Of a stretch of 64,000 bases of DNA, positions 1 through 8,367 are shown in pieces. Both the position numbers and the translations under genes were made by a program. The stretch lies in assembly GCF_900156515.1 (NCBI RefSeq), contig NZ_FTNU01000007.1, positions 41,591 through 105,590 on the forward strand. The letters are read 5' to 3'. Positions within the stretch are counted from its first letter, which is position 1, and the number at the start of each line of letters is the position of its first letter. The stretch comes from Moraxella cuniculi DSM 21768. GTDB taxonomy: Bacteria; Pseudomonadota; Gammaproteobacteria; Pseudomonadales; Moraxellaceae. The notes under the pieces were generated by a model. That model worked only from the letters and a program-made list of their open reading frames with translations. It was not told where the DNA came from and ran no database searches.

Positions 1-2700
1 TTTATCGTCCTTTACCGATTGCCGGATGTTGTAGATCTTTAACAAGCTATCATAGATGATTTTGGGGTCTAGTGTAATGTTAAATGCACTTAATACAGCT
101 TTGTCAAACTCAATGCGATCTTCTTGTTGTAACTCATTCGGGAGATCTAATGTACTTCTATTTAAAATAGATTGAAATTTCTCTACAATTTCTGTTATCT
201 GTTCGCTAGATAGTAAATTAGGGTCTAATATCATCAATTTTTTTGACATTGTTGTTGAATTTAAGTCCAACGCACCTAAACCCCGACCAAAACCAATACT
301 CTCAATATAGAACAATGAAATTGCACTATTTAATAAAGCGTGCATTATATTTAATTGTTCCGTATCTTTTACAGATAAACTAATCAATCGTTGATTAACA
401 AAAGAACGTTCTTTTAGTCGATAAACGCATATCTTTTTATCAGGGTTCATTGATATAACCATATCAGCCAAAGCATTTGGTTTCATTTCATACCAAAATT
501 GATTAGCTCGGCTTAAAATTTTGACTAACGGTTTTCCATTTGTATTTGTGCCATTTTCAAATTTAGAAATCCATTCTAATGCACCTAAATGATTCCTATA
601 TTTTAATACTTCAATAGATTCTGAGCAGCAAAATGCTTCATTTTTTGCTTCTCCTATTAAAGAGTCGGGCAAATCTTTTGAACTCATTACAACAGGCTTA
701 ATATAGTCGGATTCAATTTTATGTTTACTTTCGGGATAGAACATTTTATCCCAACCTCTACGTTCTCCACGAGCTATTTTGATGTAGTTGCTAACATTTG
801 TTAACTTATCTGCAACTAAGTCAATCCAATCAAGATTGCTAAACAGAGCATTCCAAGAAATACCTAATTTTTGAAACTTGCTTATTTTTTCAACTTTATG
901 TGTTGCCTTTGATAAGTGAACTGATTGTATTTTAGAGCTTAGCGTGGCTGTAACCATTTCGGTCAATACAGATTCATCCCAATCCTTGATTAAGGTGTTT
1001 GTAGTTATAAAATCTATTTCATATTCGGAATGTTGATTGTCTTTCTCCAAAACTAATAGGGTTGCAACAACATCTGCATTCCCAAACCATTTTCCTTTTG
1101 AAGAGCAAATTACTTTTAAAATTTTAAAATGTTTTAATAAATTTTCCTTAAACTGCTCTCCCCATTCATTTGCTAACCAAGAATTTGAAATAACAACACC
1201 TATTCTGCCATTTTCTTCAATCAAATTAGAAAGATGAAATATGATATAAGCGTATAAATCTGATTTTTTACTTAACCCTAAATTATTTAGCTTATCACTA
1301 TTGGGAATTTCTGCCGTTTCAAATCTTACAAATGGTAAGTTAGAAACAACGGCGTGCATAATTGGTAACTCTTTTGTTACAACTTGCTCAACAAATGGAT
1401 CTACAAAGGAAATTTTGGCATTCGGTTGTAATTCAAAAACATCTTGCTGAAACACTTGAACAAGACTGCCTAATGCTTGTGGGTCCGATAATGCAATAGA
1501 GCAAAGTTGTAATGGATATGAAAATTTATCACTAGCCCACACTTGATTTAAGGCTTCATTAGGTGGAATTTTGCATTCTCGCTTGATTTGGTAAACTGCT
1601 TTTGGAATAGTGCCGCTTCCACAACATGTATCAATTATATTGGCTGTGCGATTCTTGATCGTTATACTAGTAAGGAAATAAGCTAAATTTATTGGAGTAG
1701 AAAATTGTCCAACAACTTTCTTCCTTGAATGTAATAATGCAGAATCAATAACATTGTGCAAATAGTCGCTATCTATCTTATCAAATCGAATCTCTTTTAA
1801 TAACTCATTCAATCCTAACCAATATGATAAGAATTTACTGCCAATGTATTTATCTCCAACATTAGATAGAAACACATTCATAAAATCACATTTTTCTGTA
1901 ATTTTCTCAAATGTTTCAATAACATCATCGACAGATGAAGCTGGAGTTAGGTTGTTAATTATTTCGGCATTTTGATTAAATGTTTTTAGATAGTGAGAAA
2001 ATAATAACCTGTTCACCCAAGAAAGAATAGAAAAATCTGCTAATACAGAATACTTATTATCGCCTTTTGCTTTGTTTTCATTAAACCACTCTGTAATCTC
2101 TATATCAAAATCAAAGTTTTTAACAGCATTAGATTCAAAATTGAGAGATAAATCTTGCTTAAAGCTCTCTAAACTATTCACATATAAGTTGGAGCTTAAT
2201 TCTAATAGTCCGACTGTCTTATAACTTGAATCAGAAATTATCTTTGATATATAAGTAATTATATCTTCAAGTATATATTTCCATTTATTTTGATGTGTTT
2301 CCACATCTTCTCTGTTCTTAATGTCTGATTCTATCCAAGTTTTATTGATTGAAAAACTATTTCTCTCCCTAATGTAGAGTACTGCTTCTTTTGCGTTCCA
2401 CAAAAGAAATGAGTTTAAGCCGAGTTTATTAGCTTTTAACTTTGCATTTTCTATTAACTCTATATCGGTAATTGGTGTATCAGGCATTTTCAACTCCCAG
2501 CCTTGAATAACTTCACCAACCCCCTCGTTACCATACAATAGAACATCTGGAAAAAGGGTTTTCTTGCTATGATCTTTTAAAGTTCTCTCGCCACCTGCTT
2601 TCTTAACGAATAAGTTCTTTTTAGAACAAAATAAATTGATATGACTAATCACATCAATAGCCCACGCTCTTTCATTGTAATTTAATTTTGCCTTGCTCAT
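1..2700 (-). CDS. Type IIG-like restriction endonuclease/N6-adenine methyltransferase, C-terminus cut by window edge
   Basis: An open frame of 900 codons runs from an ATG at 2700 to the window edge with no stop. Residues 51-52 are PD and 69-71 are ELK, within FPDVLLYG and GWELKMPD, which fits a PD-(D/E)XK nuclease core. A methyltransferase core follows: SAM motif I DTCCGSGT at about 357-364 and motif IV SNLPF at about 453-457. The remaining ~400 residues would hold the target recognition part. Fusion of nuclease and gamma-type adenine methyltransferase in one chain is the type IIG plan (Eco57I-like); recognition sequence is not predictable. Motif IV is NLPF rather than the common NPPF/NPPY. 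The start codon overlaps the stop of the upstream methyltransferase gene (ATGA), indicating translational coupling. The AT-rich composition differs from the flanking core genes and suggests acquisition. Confidence 0.85.
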   Translation of the reverse strand, partial: MSKAKLNYNERAWAIDVISHINLFCSKKNLFVKKAGGERTLKDHSKKTLFPDVLLYGNEGVGEVIQGWELKMPDTPITDIELIENAKLKANKLGLNSFLLWNAKEAVLYIRERNSFSINKTWIESDIKNREDVETHQNKWKYILEDIITYISKIISDSSYKTVGLLELSSNLYVNSLESFKQDLSLNFESNAVKNFDFDIEITEWFNENKAKGDNKYSVLADFSILSWVNRLLFSHYLKTFNQNAEIINNLTPASSVDDVIETFEKITEKCDFMNVFLSNVGDKYIGSKFLSYWLGLNELLKEIRFDKIDSDYLHNVIDSALLHSRKKVVGQFSTPINLAYFLTSITIKNRTANIIDTCCGSGTIPKAVYQIKRECKIPPNEALNQVWASDKFSYPLQLCSIALSDPQALGSLVQVFQQDVFELQPNAKISFVDPFVEQVVTKELPIMHAVVSNLPFVRFETAEIPNSDKLNNLGLSKKSDLYAYIIFHLSNLIEENGRIGVVISNSWLANEWGEQFKENLLKHFKILKVICSSKGKWFGNADVVATLLVLEKDNQHSEYEIDFITTNTLIKDWDESVLTEMVTATLSSKIQSVHLSKATHKVEKISKFQKLGISWNALFSNLDWIDLVADKLTNVSNYIKIARGERRGWDKMFYPESKHKIESDYIKPVVMSSKDLPDSLIGEAKNEAFCCSESIEVLKYRNHLGALEWISKFENGTNTNGKPLVKILSRANQFWYEMKPNALADMVISMNPDKKICVYRLKERSFVNQRLISLSVKDTEQLNIMHALLNSAISLFYIESIGFGRGLGALDLNSTTMSKKLMILDPNLLSSEQITEIVEKFQSILNRSTLDLPNELQQEDRIEFDKAVLSAFNITLDPKIIYDSLLKIYNIRQSVKDDK

Positions 2701-3497
2701 CTTACAACCCTTACATTTGCACCAGCTTTATTCAATCTATTTAAAGCTAAATCAATATAGTCAATGTGCTTATCTTTAAATAATGTAGCATTTTGATTTT
2801 GTTCAATTCCGCAAAAACGTCTATTTTCTAATACTGCGGAAACTAAAAAACTCCCACTTCCGAATGTATTATCTAAAATGAGATCGTTTTCATTTGTATA
2901 TGTTTTAATGAGATAACGCCCTAACTCAACTGGTTTCTGTGTTGGATGCAAAACTTCCCCTTCACTTTCAGCAGTTTTAAAATAAATTACATCGGTAGGG
3001 TATCGCTCTCCATCACTTTTTACTAATTGTGGTTTAAAATCTCCATAGCTACCGGTCAGCTGATCTTTTCTAATACCTTTATTGTATGGCTCGCCTTGCT
3101 TCATTTGTGGATTATATGTAGGCTGTTTTTTATAAAATACGCAAACATCTTCATATTTTCGCAAAGGTTGTTTTTTAGCATTTAAGAAATTTGTTGGTTT
3201 TGATTTTTCCCAAACAATTTTATATTTAAAATCCTTTTCATTAGATAAAATTAATTTAGCGGTAAATACACCTTGTGAAGTTAAAACAATAGCTCCATCA
3301 GGCTTAACAATTCTGTTATATTCTTTCCATAATAAATTGAGATCTATTACGCTATCCCATTTATTCTGAGTTGTACCATAAGGTAGATCACATAAAACCA
3401 TATCCACGGAATTGTCTGGAAATTTTTTCATAATTTCCAGACAATCCCCCTCAAATAATGTATTTTGCATATCTTGAATAGAAATTTGATTATTCAT
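2697..3497 (-). CDS. Site-specific DNA methyltransferase, beta class (N4-cytosine or N6-adenine)
   Basis: This 266-residue protein has the circularly permuted order of beta-class methyltransferases: catalytic motif IV DLPYG at 37-41 precedes the SAM-binding motif I DNTFGSGS at about 209-216, which is preceded by HPTQKPVEL. The DLPYGTTQNKWD variant is common in this N6_N4_Mtase family. It probably protects host DNA against the nuclease encoded by the next gene, whose start codon it overlaps by four bases. A strong ribosome binding site (AGGAGGT, plus-strand 3501-3507) lies five bases... upstream of the ATG and overlaps the stop codon of the transposase gene before it, so all three genes are probably one transcription unit. 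Whether the modified base is adenine or cytosine cannot be read from the sequence. Confidence 0.9.
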   Translation of the reverse strand: MNNQISIQDMQNTLFEGDCLEIMKKFPDNSVDMVLCDLPYGTTQNKWDSVIDLNLLWKEYNRIVKPDGAIVLTSQGVFTAKLILSNEKDFKYKIVWEKSKPTNFLNAKKQPLRKYEDVCVFYKKQPTYNPQMKQGEPYNKGIRKDQLTGSYGDFKPQLVKSDGERYPTDVIYFKTAESEGEVLHPTQKPVELGRYLIKTYTNENDLILDNTFGSGSFLVSAVLENRRFCGIEQNQNATLFKDKHIDYIDLALNRLNKAGANVRVVR

Positions 3498-3505
3498 TTT
3501 ACCTC

Positions 3506-4516
3506 CTAGATAGGTAATGCAGGGCGTTTTGAGATTTCAAACGTTCTACTTTGACAAAACGTATTGCGAATAAAATCGAATAAGACGACTTCTTTATTCT
3601 TCTTCGTATCTTTGGCGAAGTTCACAAAGTTGTGATACACGAGATAATTATTTAGGTACTTTGTTGCCACACCTTTGAATGTGCCGAAGATTAAATCTTT
3701 CAGGCGTTTGTGATAGTTGTTCACGGTCTGAATGTTGAATACGCCATTTTTATATTTGTTTCTCGGGATTAGGATATGATTTAAGCCCATATCGAATGAC
3801 AATTTCTGATAAGAGCGGAGCGAATCCGTCACAAAAACGGAATTTTGGGCAATCTTACCGCCTAAGACTTTCTGCAAATCTGTTACATTGGGACGACCTA
3901 AATTCGCTATCTTAGCAATAGATAGCCCATTTAGATTTACACCCACAGGAACACAGACTTGCTGTTTCGATAAACCACGTTTTGTCGCCACTGTTCCTCG
4001 TTTATGTGGTGGGCGTGGCAAGTTAAAATTTTTGTGATGCCTTTTATAGGAAATCGTGGTAAAGGTTTCATCAGCTTGCACTACACCATCTAATTCTACT
4101 TGCTCCATCATCTTTTGCAGAGCGTCTAAGATTTTATGCCGCCAAGCAAAGGCGGTAGCAAGATTGATGTCGCAAATTTCAGCACATTTACGCAACGAGT
4201 ATTTTTCAATCATACAATGAACGTACTTTTCTAATACCGCAATATCTTTTTTCATACCGAATAAGATTGTGCCAGTTTGTTCAACAAAGGCTTTATTGCA
4301 ATCACGACAAAGGAAATTTTGTCTGCCATTACGCTTACCATTCTTCACAAAATGAACAGATTGACAATGTGGACAGGCTTTTACTTCTCTTGGTTGGATC
4401 ACTTTTTGAATTGCAGATTGGCTACTGGTAATTTGGCTTAAAAACTGATGTTTATCTCGCTCAGACAGGTTTTCAAAGAGTTGCTTGAGTATATCAATTT
4501 CGTGTGTGGTTTTCAT
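3506..4516 (-). CDS. IS1595-family (ISXO2-like) transposase
   Basis: The protein is 336 residues from the ATG at 4516. I prefer this start to the in-frame upstream codon at 4585 because it has a GGGGA ribosome binding site nine bases upstream and lies downstream of a good promoter. An N-terminal zinc ribbon (C48, C51, C70, C73) is followed by a helix-turn-helix-like segment and an ISXO2-type DDE transposase domain with D149 (ADET) and D231 (VTDS) and a closing YLNNYLVYHNFVNF segment typical of the family. The gene is intact. Its stop codon lies only eight bases before the methyltransferase start, an unusual arrangement for a simple insertion sequence and one that suggests the restriction-modification genes travel as passengers. 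Confidence 0.9.
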   Translation of the reverse strand: MKTTHEIDILKQLFENLSERDKHQFLSQITSSQSAIQKVIQPREVKACPHCQSVHFVKNGKRNGRQNFLCRDCNKAFVEQTGTILFGMKKDIAVLEKYVHCMIEKYSLRKCAEICDINLATAFAWRHKILDALQKMMEQVELDGVVQADETFTTISYKRHHKNFNLPRPPHKRGTVATKRGLSKQQVCVPVGVNLNGLSIAKIANLGRPNVTDLQKVLGGKIAQNSVFVTDSLRSYQKLSFDMGLNHILIPRNKYKNGVFNIQTVNNYHKRLKDLIFGTFKGVATKYLNNYLVYHNFVNFAKDTKKNKEVVLFDFIRNTFCQSRTFEISKRPALPI

Positions 4517-4524
4517 AAATAAAA

Positions 4525-4554
4525 ATCCCCATAACCGCTTGATAGTATGGGGAT
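4525..4554 (-). promoter_or_regulatory. Leader hairpin that can sequester the transposase ribosome binding site
   Basis: ATCCCCAT (4554-4547) and ATGGGGAT (4532-4525) are perfect inverted repeats with a 14-base loop. The second arm contains the GGGGA ribosome binding site of the transposase. Transcripts from outside include both arms, while those from the element's own promoter should start after the first arm. The same logic protects IS10 and IS50 from read-through expression. Confidence 0.5.
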
Positions 4555-4581
4555 TATAGCAAATCTGACGCACCACATCAA
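4553..4581 (-). promoter_or_regulatory. Sigma-70 promoter of the transposase gene
   Basis: Reading the minus strand, TTGATG (4581-4576) and TATAAT (4558-4553) are 17 bases apart, and the -10 is preceded by TGC, an extended -10. The predicted start near 4546 falls just after the first arm of the hairpin at 4525-4554. Confidence 0.6.
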
Positions 4582-4603
4582 TCAAATTTTAAAACACAGC
4601 CTT

Positions 4604-4632
4604 TTGAAAAAAACACCAAGAAAGTTTATAAT
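4604..4632 (+). promoter_or_regulatory. Sigma-70 promoter for tatD
   Basis: TTGAAA (4604-4609) and TATAAT (4627-4632) are separated by 17 bases and lie 75 bases before the tatD start. The -35 sits immediately outside the proposed transposon end. Confidence 0.6.
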
Positions 4633-4706
4633 AATATATGCAGATAATAAGATATTTTTAATTTTAACTTGTTAATTAAATAAAACTATTTAATAAAGGT
4701 TTAGAT

Positions 4707-5510
4707 ATGTCCTTTACTGACAGCCATGCTCATCTAACTTACCTGACACTTGACAATCACAATAATCAACCGCAAGCACTGCTTGATGCCATGAGCCATG
4801 CTGGTGTTGGTCGCGTGATGGCAATCATGTGTCAATTGTCAGAAAATCAGGCAATTCGCGAATGGGTGGATTTGGCATCACAAAATCAATCCATGCCTGA
4901 TATTGGCATGAGTGTCGGCATTCACCCTTGTCAAGATGAGGCTGTGCTGGCGGCGGTTTGTGTTGATGATTTGTTGGCACTTGATGGTGATAAAGTATGG
5001 GCATTTGGCGAGACTGGGCTTGATTATTATTGGGACGAAAACAAAAGCAAGGCACAAAAACACAGTTTTGCAACCCATATCGCTGCCAGCAAGATTGCCA
5101 AAAAACCCATTGTGGTTCATACCCGAAATGCCTATCAAGATACTTTAGATGTGCTAAAATCCGAAAACTGTGAGCATGGGATTATCCATTGCTTTACTGA
5201 GGACTATGCGTTTGCTCGTCAGGCACTTGACGGTGGACTTTATATTTCGCTTTCGGGGATTATAAGTTTTAACAAATCGCAGGATTTGCGAGAAGTTGTT
5301 GCCAAGCTGCCTCTGGATAGATTATTGATAGAGACGGATAGTCCATATTTGGCACCTGTACCGAAGCGAGGCAAGCAAAATGAGCCAACTTTTGTCCCTT
5401 ATGTGGCACAAGTTTTGGCAAAAATTTTTGACAAAACGCCTGAGGAAATAGGGCAAATCACCAGTGATAATTTTATTAGACTGGTTAATCAATATAAAAA
5501 TATTATTTAA
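4707..5510 (+). CDS. tatD: TatD-family metal-dependent hydrolase/DNase
   Basis: The 267-residue protein matches the TatD amidohydrolase-type barrel in length and motifs: metal ligands H7 and H9 in DSHAH, Glu in FGETGLDYYW near 103, VVHTRNA near 137, a His in IIHCF, and the terminal metal Asp in IETDSPYLAP near 210. TatD proteins act as 3'-5' exonucleases or deoxyribonucleases on single-stranded DNA in repair and degradation; the cellular substrate here is not shown. It is a monocistronic gene on the plus strand, convergent with accBC. TatD, YcfH and YjjV paralogues are hard to separate without a tree, so the symbol denotes the family. Confidence 0.88.
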   Translation: MSFTDSHAHLTYLTLDNHNNQPQALLDAMSHAGVGRVMAIMCQLSENQAIREWVDLASQNQSMPDIGMSVGIHPCQDEAVLAAVCVDDLLALDGDKVWAFGETGLDYYWDENKSKAQKHSFATHIAASKIAKKPIVVHTRNAYQDTLDVLKSENCEHGIIHCFTEDYAFARQALDGGLYISLSGIISFNKSQDLREVVAKLPLDRLLIETDSPYLAPVPKRGKQNEPTFVPYVAQVLAKIFDKTPEEIGQITSDNFIRLVNQYKNII

Positions 5511-5697
5511 AAAATAAAAACAATACCCTGTCATTTAATCAGCAAGCTGGGTTTGATTCATTGTTGTAAATAAAACAGCGATGATAAATTGCAAGCTGGG
5601 CTATTGTTGTGGCAAGCGAATATATCCAAAGCAAAAAATAACTGGTCTTAGTATCTTTAATGGGAAAGAGCTGGTAGGTGGGATTTTTAATAAATTA

Positions 5698-5734
5698 AAC
5701 AATCAGGGCAGAAAATTAATCAGCCCTGATTGTT
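5698..5734 (-). terminator. Hairpin terminator between tatD and accC
   Basis: AACAATCAGGGC and GCCCTGATTGTT form a 12-base-pair stem with a 13-base loop just after the accC stop codon. A T-rich stretch follows in the accC direction. It may also stop tatD transcription. Confidence 0.65.
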
Positions 5735-5742
5735 AGAAGTGG

Positions 5743-7086
5743 TTAAGCCTTTTTTAGCATATGCCCTTCAAGATAATGAATATTTTGTGCCTCTTCACAA
5801 AATGCCTCATCTTGCAAAATGACATCTCGGTGGAGCGGAATGTTGGTTTTGACACCACCAACCACCAGTTCGTCCAAAGCGTGCAATGTCTTAGCAATGG
5901 CTTGGCGACGAGTCTGTGCATGGCAGATCAGCTTGCCAATCAAAGAGTCATAATAGCTTGGAATGCGGTACCCTTGGTACAGATGCGAATCAAAGCGAAT
6001 GCCAGAGCCACTCGGGGTAAATAGCTGTTCAATTTTGCCGGGTGAGGGCATAAAAGTCTTGGGGTCTTCGGCATTGATACGGCATTCGATGGCATGACCA
6101 CGAATGGTGATTTCATCTTGATGATAAGACAATCCATAGCCTGCGGCAATTTTTAATTGCTCAACCACAATGTCAATACCTGTAATCATCTCGGTAACAG
6201 GGTGCTCAACTTGCACACGCGTATTCATCTCAATAAAGAAAAATTCGCCATTTTCGTATAAAAATTCAAAAGTACCCGCACCTCGATAACCGATTTGTTC
6301 GCACGCACGCACGCAGGCTTGCAAAATCGGTGTGCGTACATCATCAGGAATATCAGGAGCTGGTGCTTCCTCAAGCACCTTTTGATGACGGCGTTGTAAT
6401 GAGCAGTCGCGATCAAATAGATGCAAGGCATGACCGTTACCATCGCCCAATACCTGTACCTCAACATGGCGAGGATTTTTTAGGAATCGCTCCATGTATA
6501 CCGTATCATCGCCAAATGCACTTTGAGCTTCGGTTTTGGCAGCTTGTACTTGGTTGAGCAGCTCTTCAAAGCGTTCAACAACACGCATACCACGACCACC
6601 GCCACCAGCTGCGGCTTTGACAATCAAAGGAAAACCGATTTTTTTGGCTTGTTCTTCGGCGTTATGAATGGTGATGGCACCGACCGAACCTGGTACAGTT
6701 GGCACGCCAGCTTCTTTCATGGCATTAATGGCAGAGACTTTATTGCCCATCAAGCGAATATGCTCAGGGTGTGGACCAACAAAGGTCAATCCTGCTTCTT
6801 CGACACGCTCGGCAAACTCGGCATTTTCGGACAAAAAGCCATAACCTGGGTGGATTGCATCTGCCCCTGTGATTTCGGCAGCGGCAAGCAGGGCATTAAT
6901 ATCTAGATAACTCTGGGCAGAAGGTGCGTTGCCGATGCAGACCGCTTCATCAACAAAACGCAAATGCATCAGGTCTTTGTCGGCAGTGGAATACACACCA
7001 ACGGTTGCAATGCCCAGTTGCTTACAGGCTCGGACAATACGCAGAGCAATCTCGCCACGATTGGCAATGAGGAGTTTTTTAATCAT
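5743..7086 (-). CDS. accC: Biotin carboxylase subunit of acetyl-CoA carboxylase
   Basis: AccC carboxylates the biotin carried on AccB using ATP and bicarbonate, the first half-reaction of malonyl-CoA synthesis for fatty acids. The 447-residue protein has the N-terminal biotin carboxylase domain ([20 protein letters not shown]), the ATP-grasp glycine loop [14 protein letters not shown] near 160-173, the catalytic [14 protein letters not shown] segment near 288-301, and the C-terminal biotin carboxylase domain with FDSHLYQGY. Length matches E. coli AccC (449). It is 11 bases downstream of accB in the usual accB-accC operon. The carboxyltransferase genes accA and accD are not in the window. Confidence 0.98.
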   Translation of the reverse strand: MIKKLLIANRGEIALRIVRACKQLGIATVGVYSTADKDLMHLRFVDEAVCIGNAPSAQSYLDINALLAAAEITGADAIHPGYGFLSENAEFAERVEEAGLTFVGPHPEHIRLMGNKVSAINAMKEAGVPTVPGSVGAITIHNAEEQAKKIGFPLIVKAAAGGGGRGMRVVERFEELLNQVQAAKTEAQSAFGDDTVYMERFLKNPRHVEVQVLGDGNGHALHLFDRDCSLQRRHQKVLEEAPAPDIPDDVRTPILQACVRACEQIGYRGAGTFEFLYENGEFFFIEMNTRVQVEHPVTEMITGIDIVVEQLKIAAGYGLSYHQDEITIRGHAIECRINAEDPKTFMPSPGKIEQLFTPSGSGIRFDSHLYQGYRIPSYYDSLIGKLICHAQTRRQAIAKTLHALDELVVGGVKTNIPLHRDVILQDEAFCEEAQNIHYLEGHMLKKA

Positions 7087-7097
7087 GGCACATCTCG

Positions 7098-7529
7098 TTA
7101 GGCTTTGTAGCGGATAACAGGTTGTCCAAATTCAACCACTTCGGCATTACTGACCAAAATTTCTTCGATAATGCCACTTTGGGTGGCTTCTAGCGGATTC
7201 ATGATTTTCATTGCTTCAATGATGCCCAAAGTATCGCCAGCTTCAACTTTTTGACCAACCTTGACAAATGGAGGATCGTTTGGACTAGGTGCAGAATAAA
7301 ACACACCAACCATAGGCGAAGTTTCGATTTTGCCGCTGATTGTTTTGCTGGCGGCAGGTGCAGGAGTGGCAGTAGTGGTAGCAGGAGCGACAGCTTGGGG
7401 GGCGACAACGGTTTGGACGGCGGTGTTGCGTGTAAGACTGATGTATTTGTCGTCATGACCATATTCTAGGTTTAACAGATCTTTTTCTTCCATCAGATCG
7501 ACAAGTTCGCGAATTTTTTTGATGTCCAT
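7098..7529 (-). CDS. accB: Biotin carboxyl carrier protein of acetyl-CoA carboxylase
   Basis: AccB carries the covalently bound biotin between the biotin carboxylase and carboxyltransferase sites. The 143-residue protein has a short N-terminal region, a flexible Ala/Pro/Thr linker at about 40-62, and a C-terminal biotinyl domain with the biotinylation motif EAMKIMN in which K108 is the acceptor. It is slightly shorter than the E. coli protein (156). First gene of the accBC operon; a candidate promoter lies about 120 bases upstream. Confidence 0.97.
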   Translation of the reverse strand: MDIKKIRELVDLMEEKDLLNLEYGHDDKYISLTRNTAVQTVVAPQAVAPATTTATPAPAASKTISGKIETSPMVGVFYSAPSPNDPPFVKVGQKVEAGDTLGIIEAMKIMNPLEATQSGIIEEILVSNAEVVEFGQPVIRYKA

Positions 7530-7645
7530 CAGGATTACCTTTGCTAAAAAGTGAAAAACAGGCTAACTGTCGAGCGACTGCAACAACAGCGAGCAAAACA
7601 ATGCAAGAACACCGGATTTGATGCCAGCGTCAAATATCTTTATAT

Positions 7646-7673
7646 AGTGTACATTCGTTTTATTTTATTGCAA
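7646..7673 (-). promoter_or_regulatory. Candidate promoter of accBC
   Basis: On the minus strand TTGCAA (7673-7668) and TACACT (7651-7646) are 16 bases apart, giving a leader of about 110 bases before the accB ATG. The -10 match is modest. Confidence 0.35.
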
Positions 7674-7719
7674 GTGTTTTTTGCAATATTTTGCTACAAA
7701 ATTGTCAAAAAGGGCTTTT

Positions 7720-8355
7720 TTAGGTGAATTTTGGCACGATATAGTCGCTATCATCAGCCAGCCACTTAGGCTTGACCCATTTTTGTGATTCAACAAATTG
7801 ATAGTTTGCCATCTGATGCAATAAATCGTCAATGGTGTTGGCAACACAGACCAGATTCATGTTGCTTGCTGGCATAAAGTCTGTTTCTGCGGTTTGTTCC
7901 AGTAACTTTAGCAAGGGGTCAAAAAATCCATCAATATTCAGCACACCAATGGGTTTGTTGTGTTGGCGAAGTTGTGCCAGTGAGATGACCTCAAACAGTT
8001 CTTCATAAGTACCAATGCCACCGGGTAGGGCAATAAATGCCTTGCCAAGCTCAATCATTTTTAGCTTGCGAGTTGCCATATCACAAGTAGTGATGAGTTC
8101 GCTTAAGCCTTGATGGGCAACCTCTTTGTCCTTTAAAAATTGCGGAATCACTCCAATGCTGGCACCACCGTGTGCCATGATACTGTCTGCCAAAACACCC
8201 ATCAAGCCAACTTTGCCACCGCCATAGACCAGCGTAATGCGATGTTTGGCAAATGCCTGTCCCAGTGCATAAGCAGCATCACGATAGGCGGGCGTATTGC
8301 CCAGATTGGAACCGCAATATACCACGATGTGAGAAAATTTATCGCTATAATTCAT
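7720..8355 (-). CDS. LOG-family protein, probable nucleotide 5'-monophosphate phosphoribohydrolase
   Basis: The 211-residue protein is a LOG-family (TIGR00730-type) Rossmann-like protein. Signature segments are VYCGSN near 13-17, YGGGKVGLMG at 44-53 and the catalytic PGGIGTYEEL at 111-120. Characterised relatives cleave the N-glycosidic bond of nucleoside 5'-monophosphates (cytokinin-activating LOG, PpnN-like); the natural substrate in this bacterium is unknown. It ends well before accB and begins 12 bases after rnd, so rnd and this gene are probably cotranscribed. Confidence 0.88.
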   Translation of the reverse strand: MNYSDKFSHIVVYCGSNLGNTPAYRDAAYALGQAFAKHRITLVYGGGKVGLMGVLADSIMAHGGASIGVIPQFLKDKEVAHQGLSELITTCDMATRKLKMIELGKAFIALPGGIGTYEELFEVISLAQLRQHNKPIGVLNIDGFFDPLLKLLEQTAETDFMPASNMNLVCVANTIDDLLHQMANYQFVESQKWVKPKWLADDSDYIVPKFT

Positions 8356-8367
8356 TAGATATTCTTA

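Larger units (their letters stand above)
3506..4601 (-). mobile_element. IS1595-family element, upstream end proposed at 4601; other end not located
   Basis: On the minus strand the element may begin at 4601 with GGCTGTGTTTTAAAATT, just before the tatD promoter. No matching inverted end (GGCTGTGT on the plus strand) was found directly after the transposase gene, so the far end may lie left of the window with the methyltransferase and restriction genes inside. The boundary is a guess from base pattern and was not compared with known ends. Confidence 0.35.

Noticed and set aside
4825..5148. Overlapping frames of 78-86 codons inside tatD
   Set aside because: They are shadows in other frames of an intact gene with conserved motifs; no ribosome binding sites.
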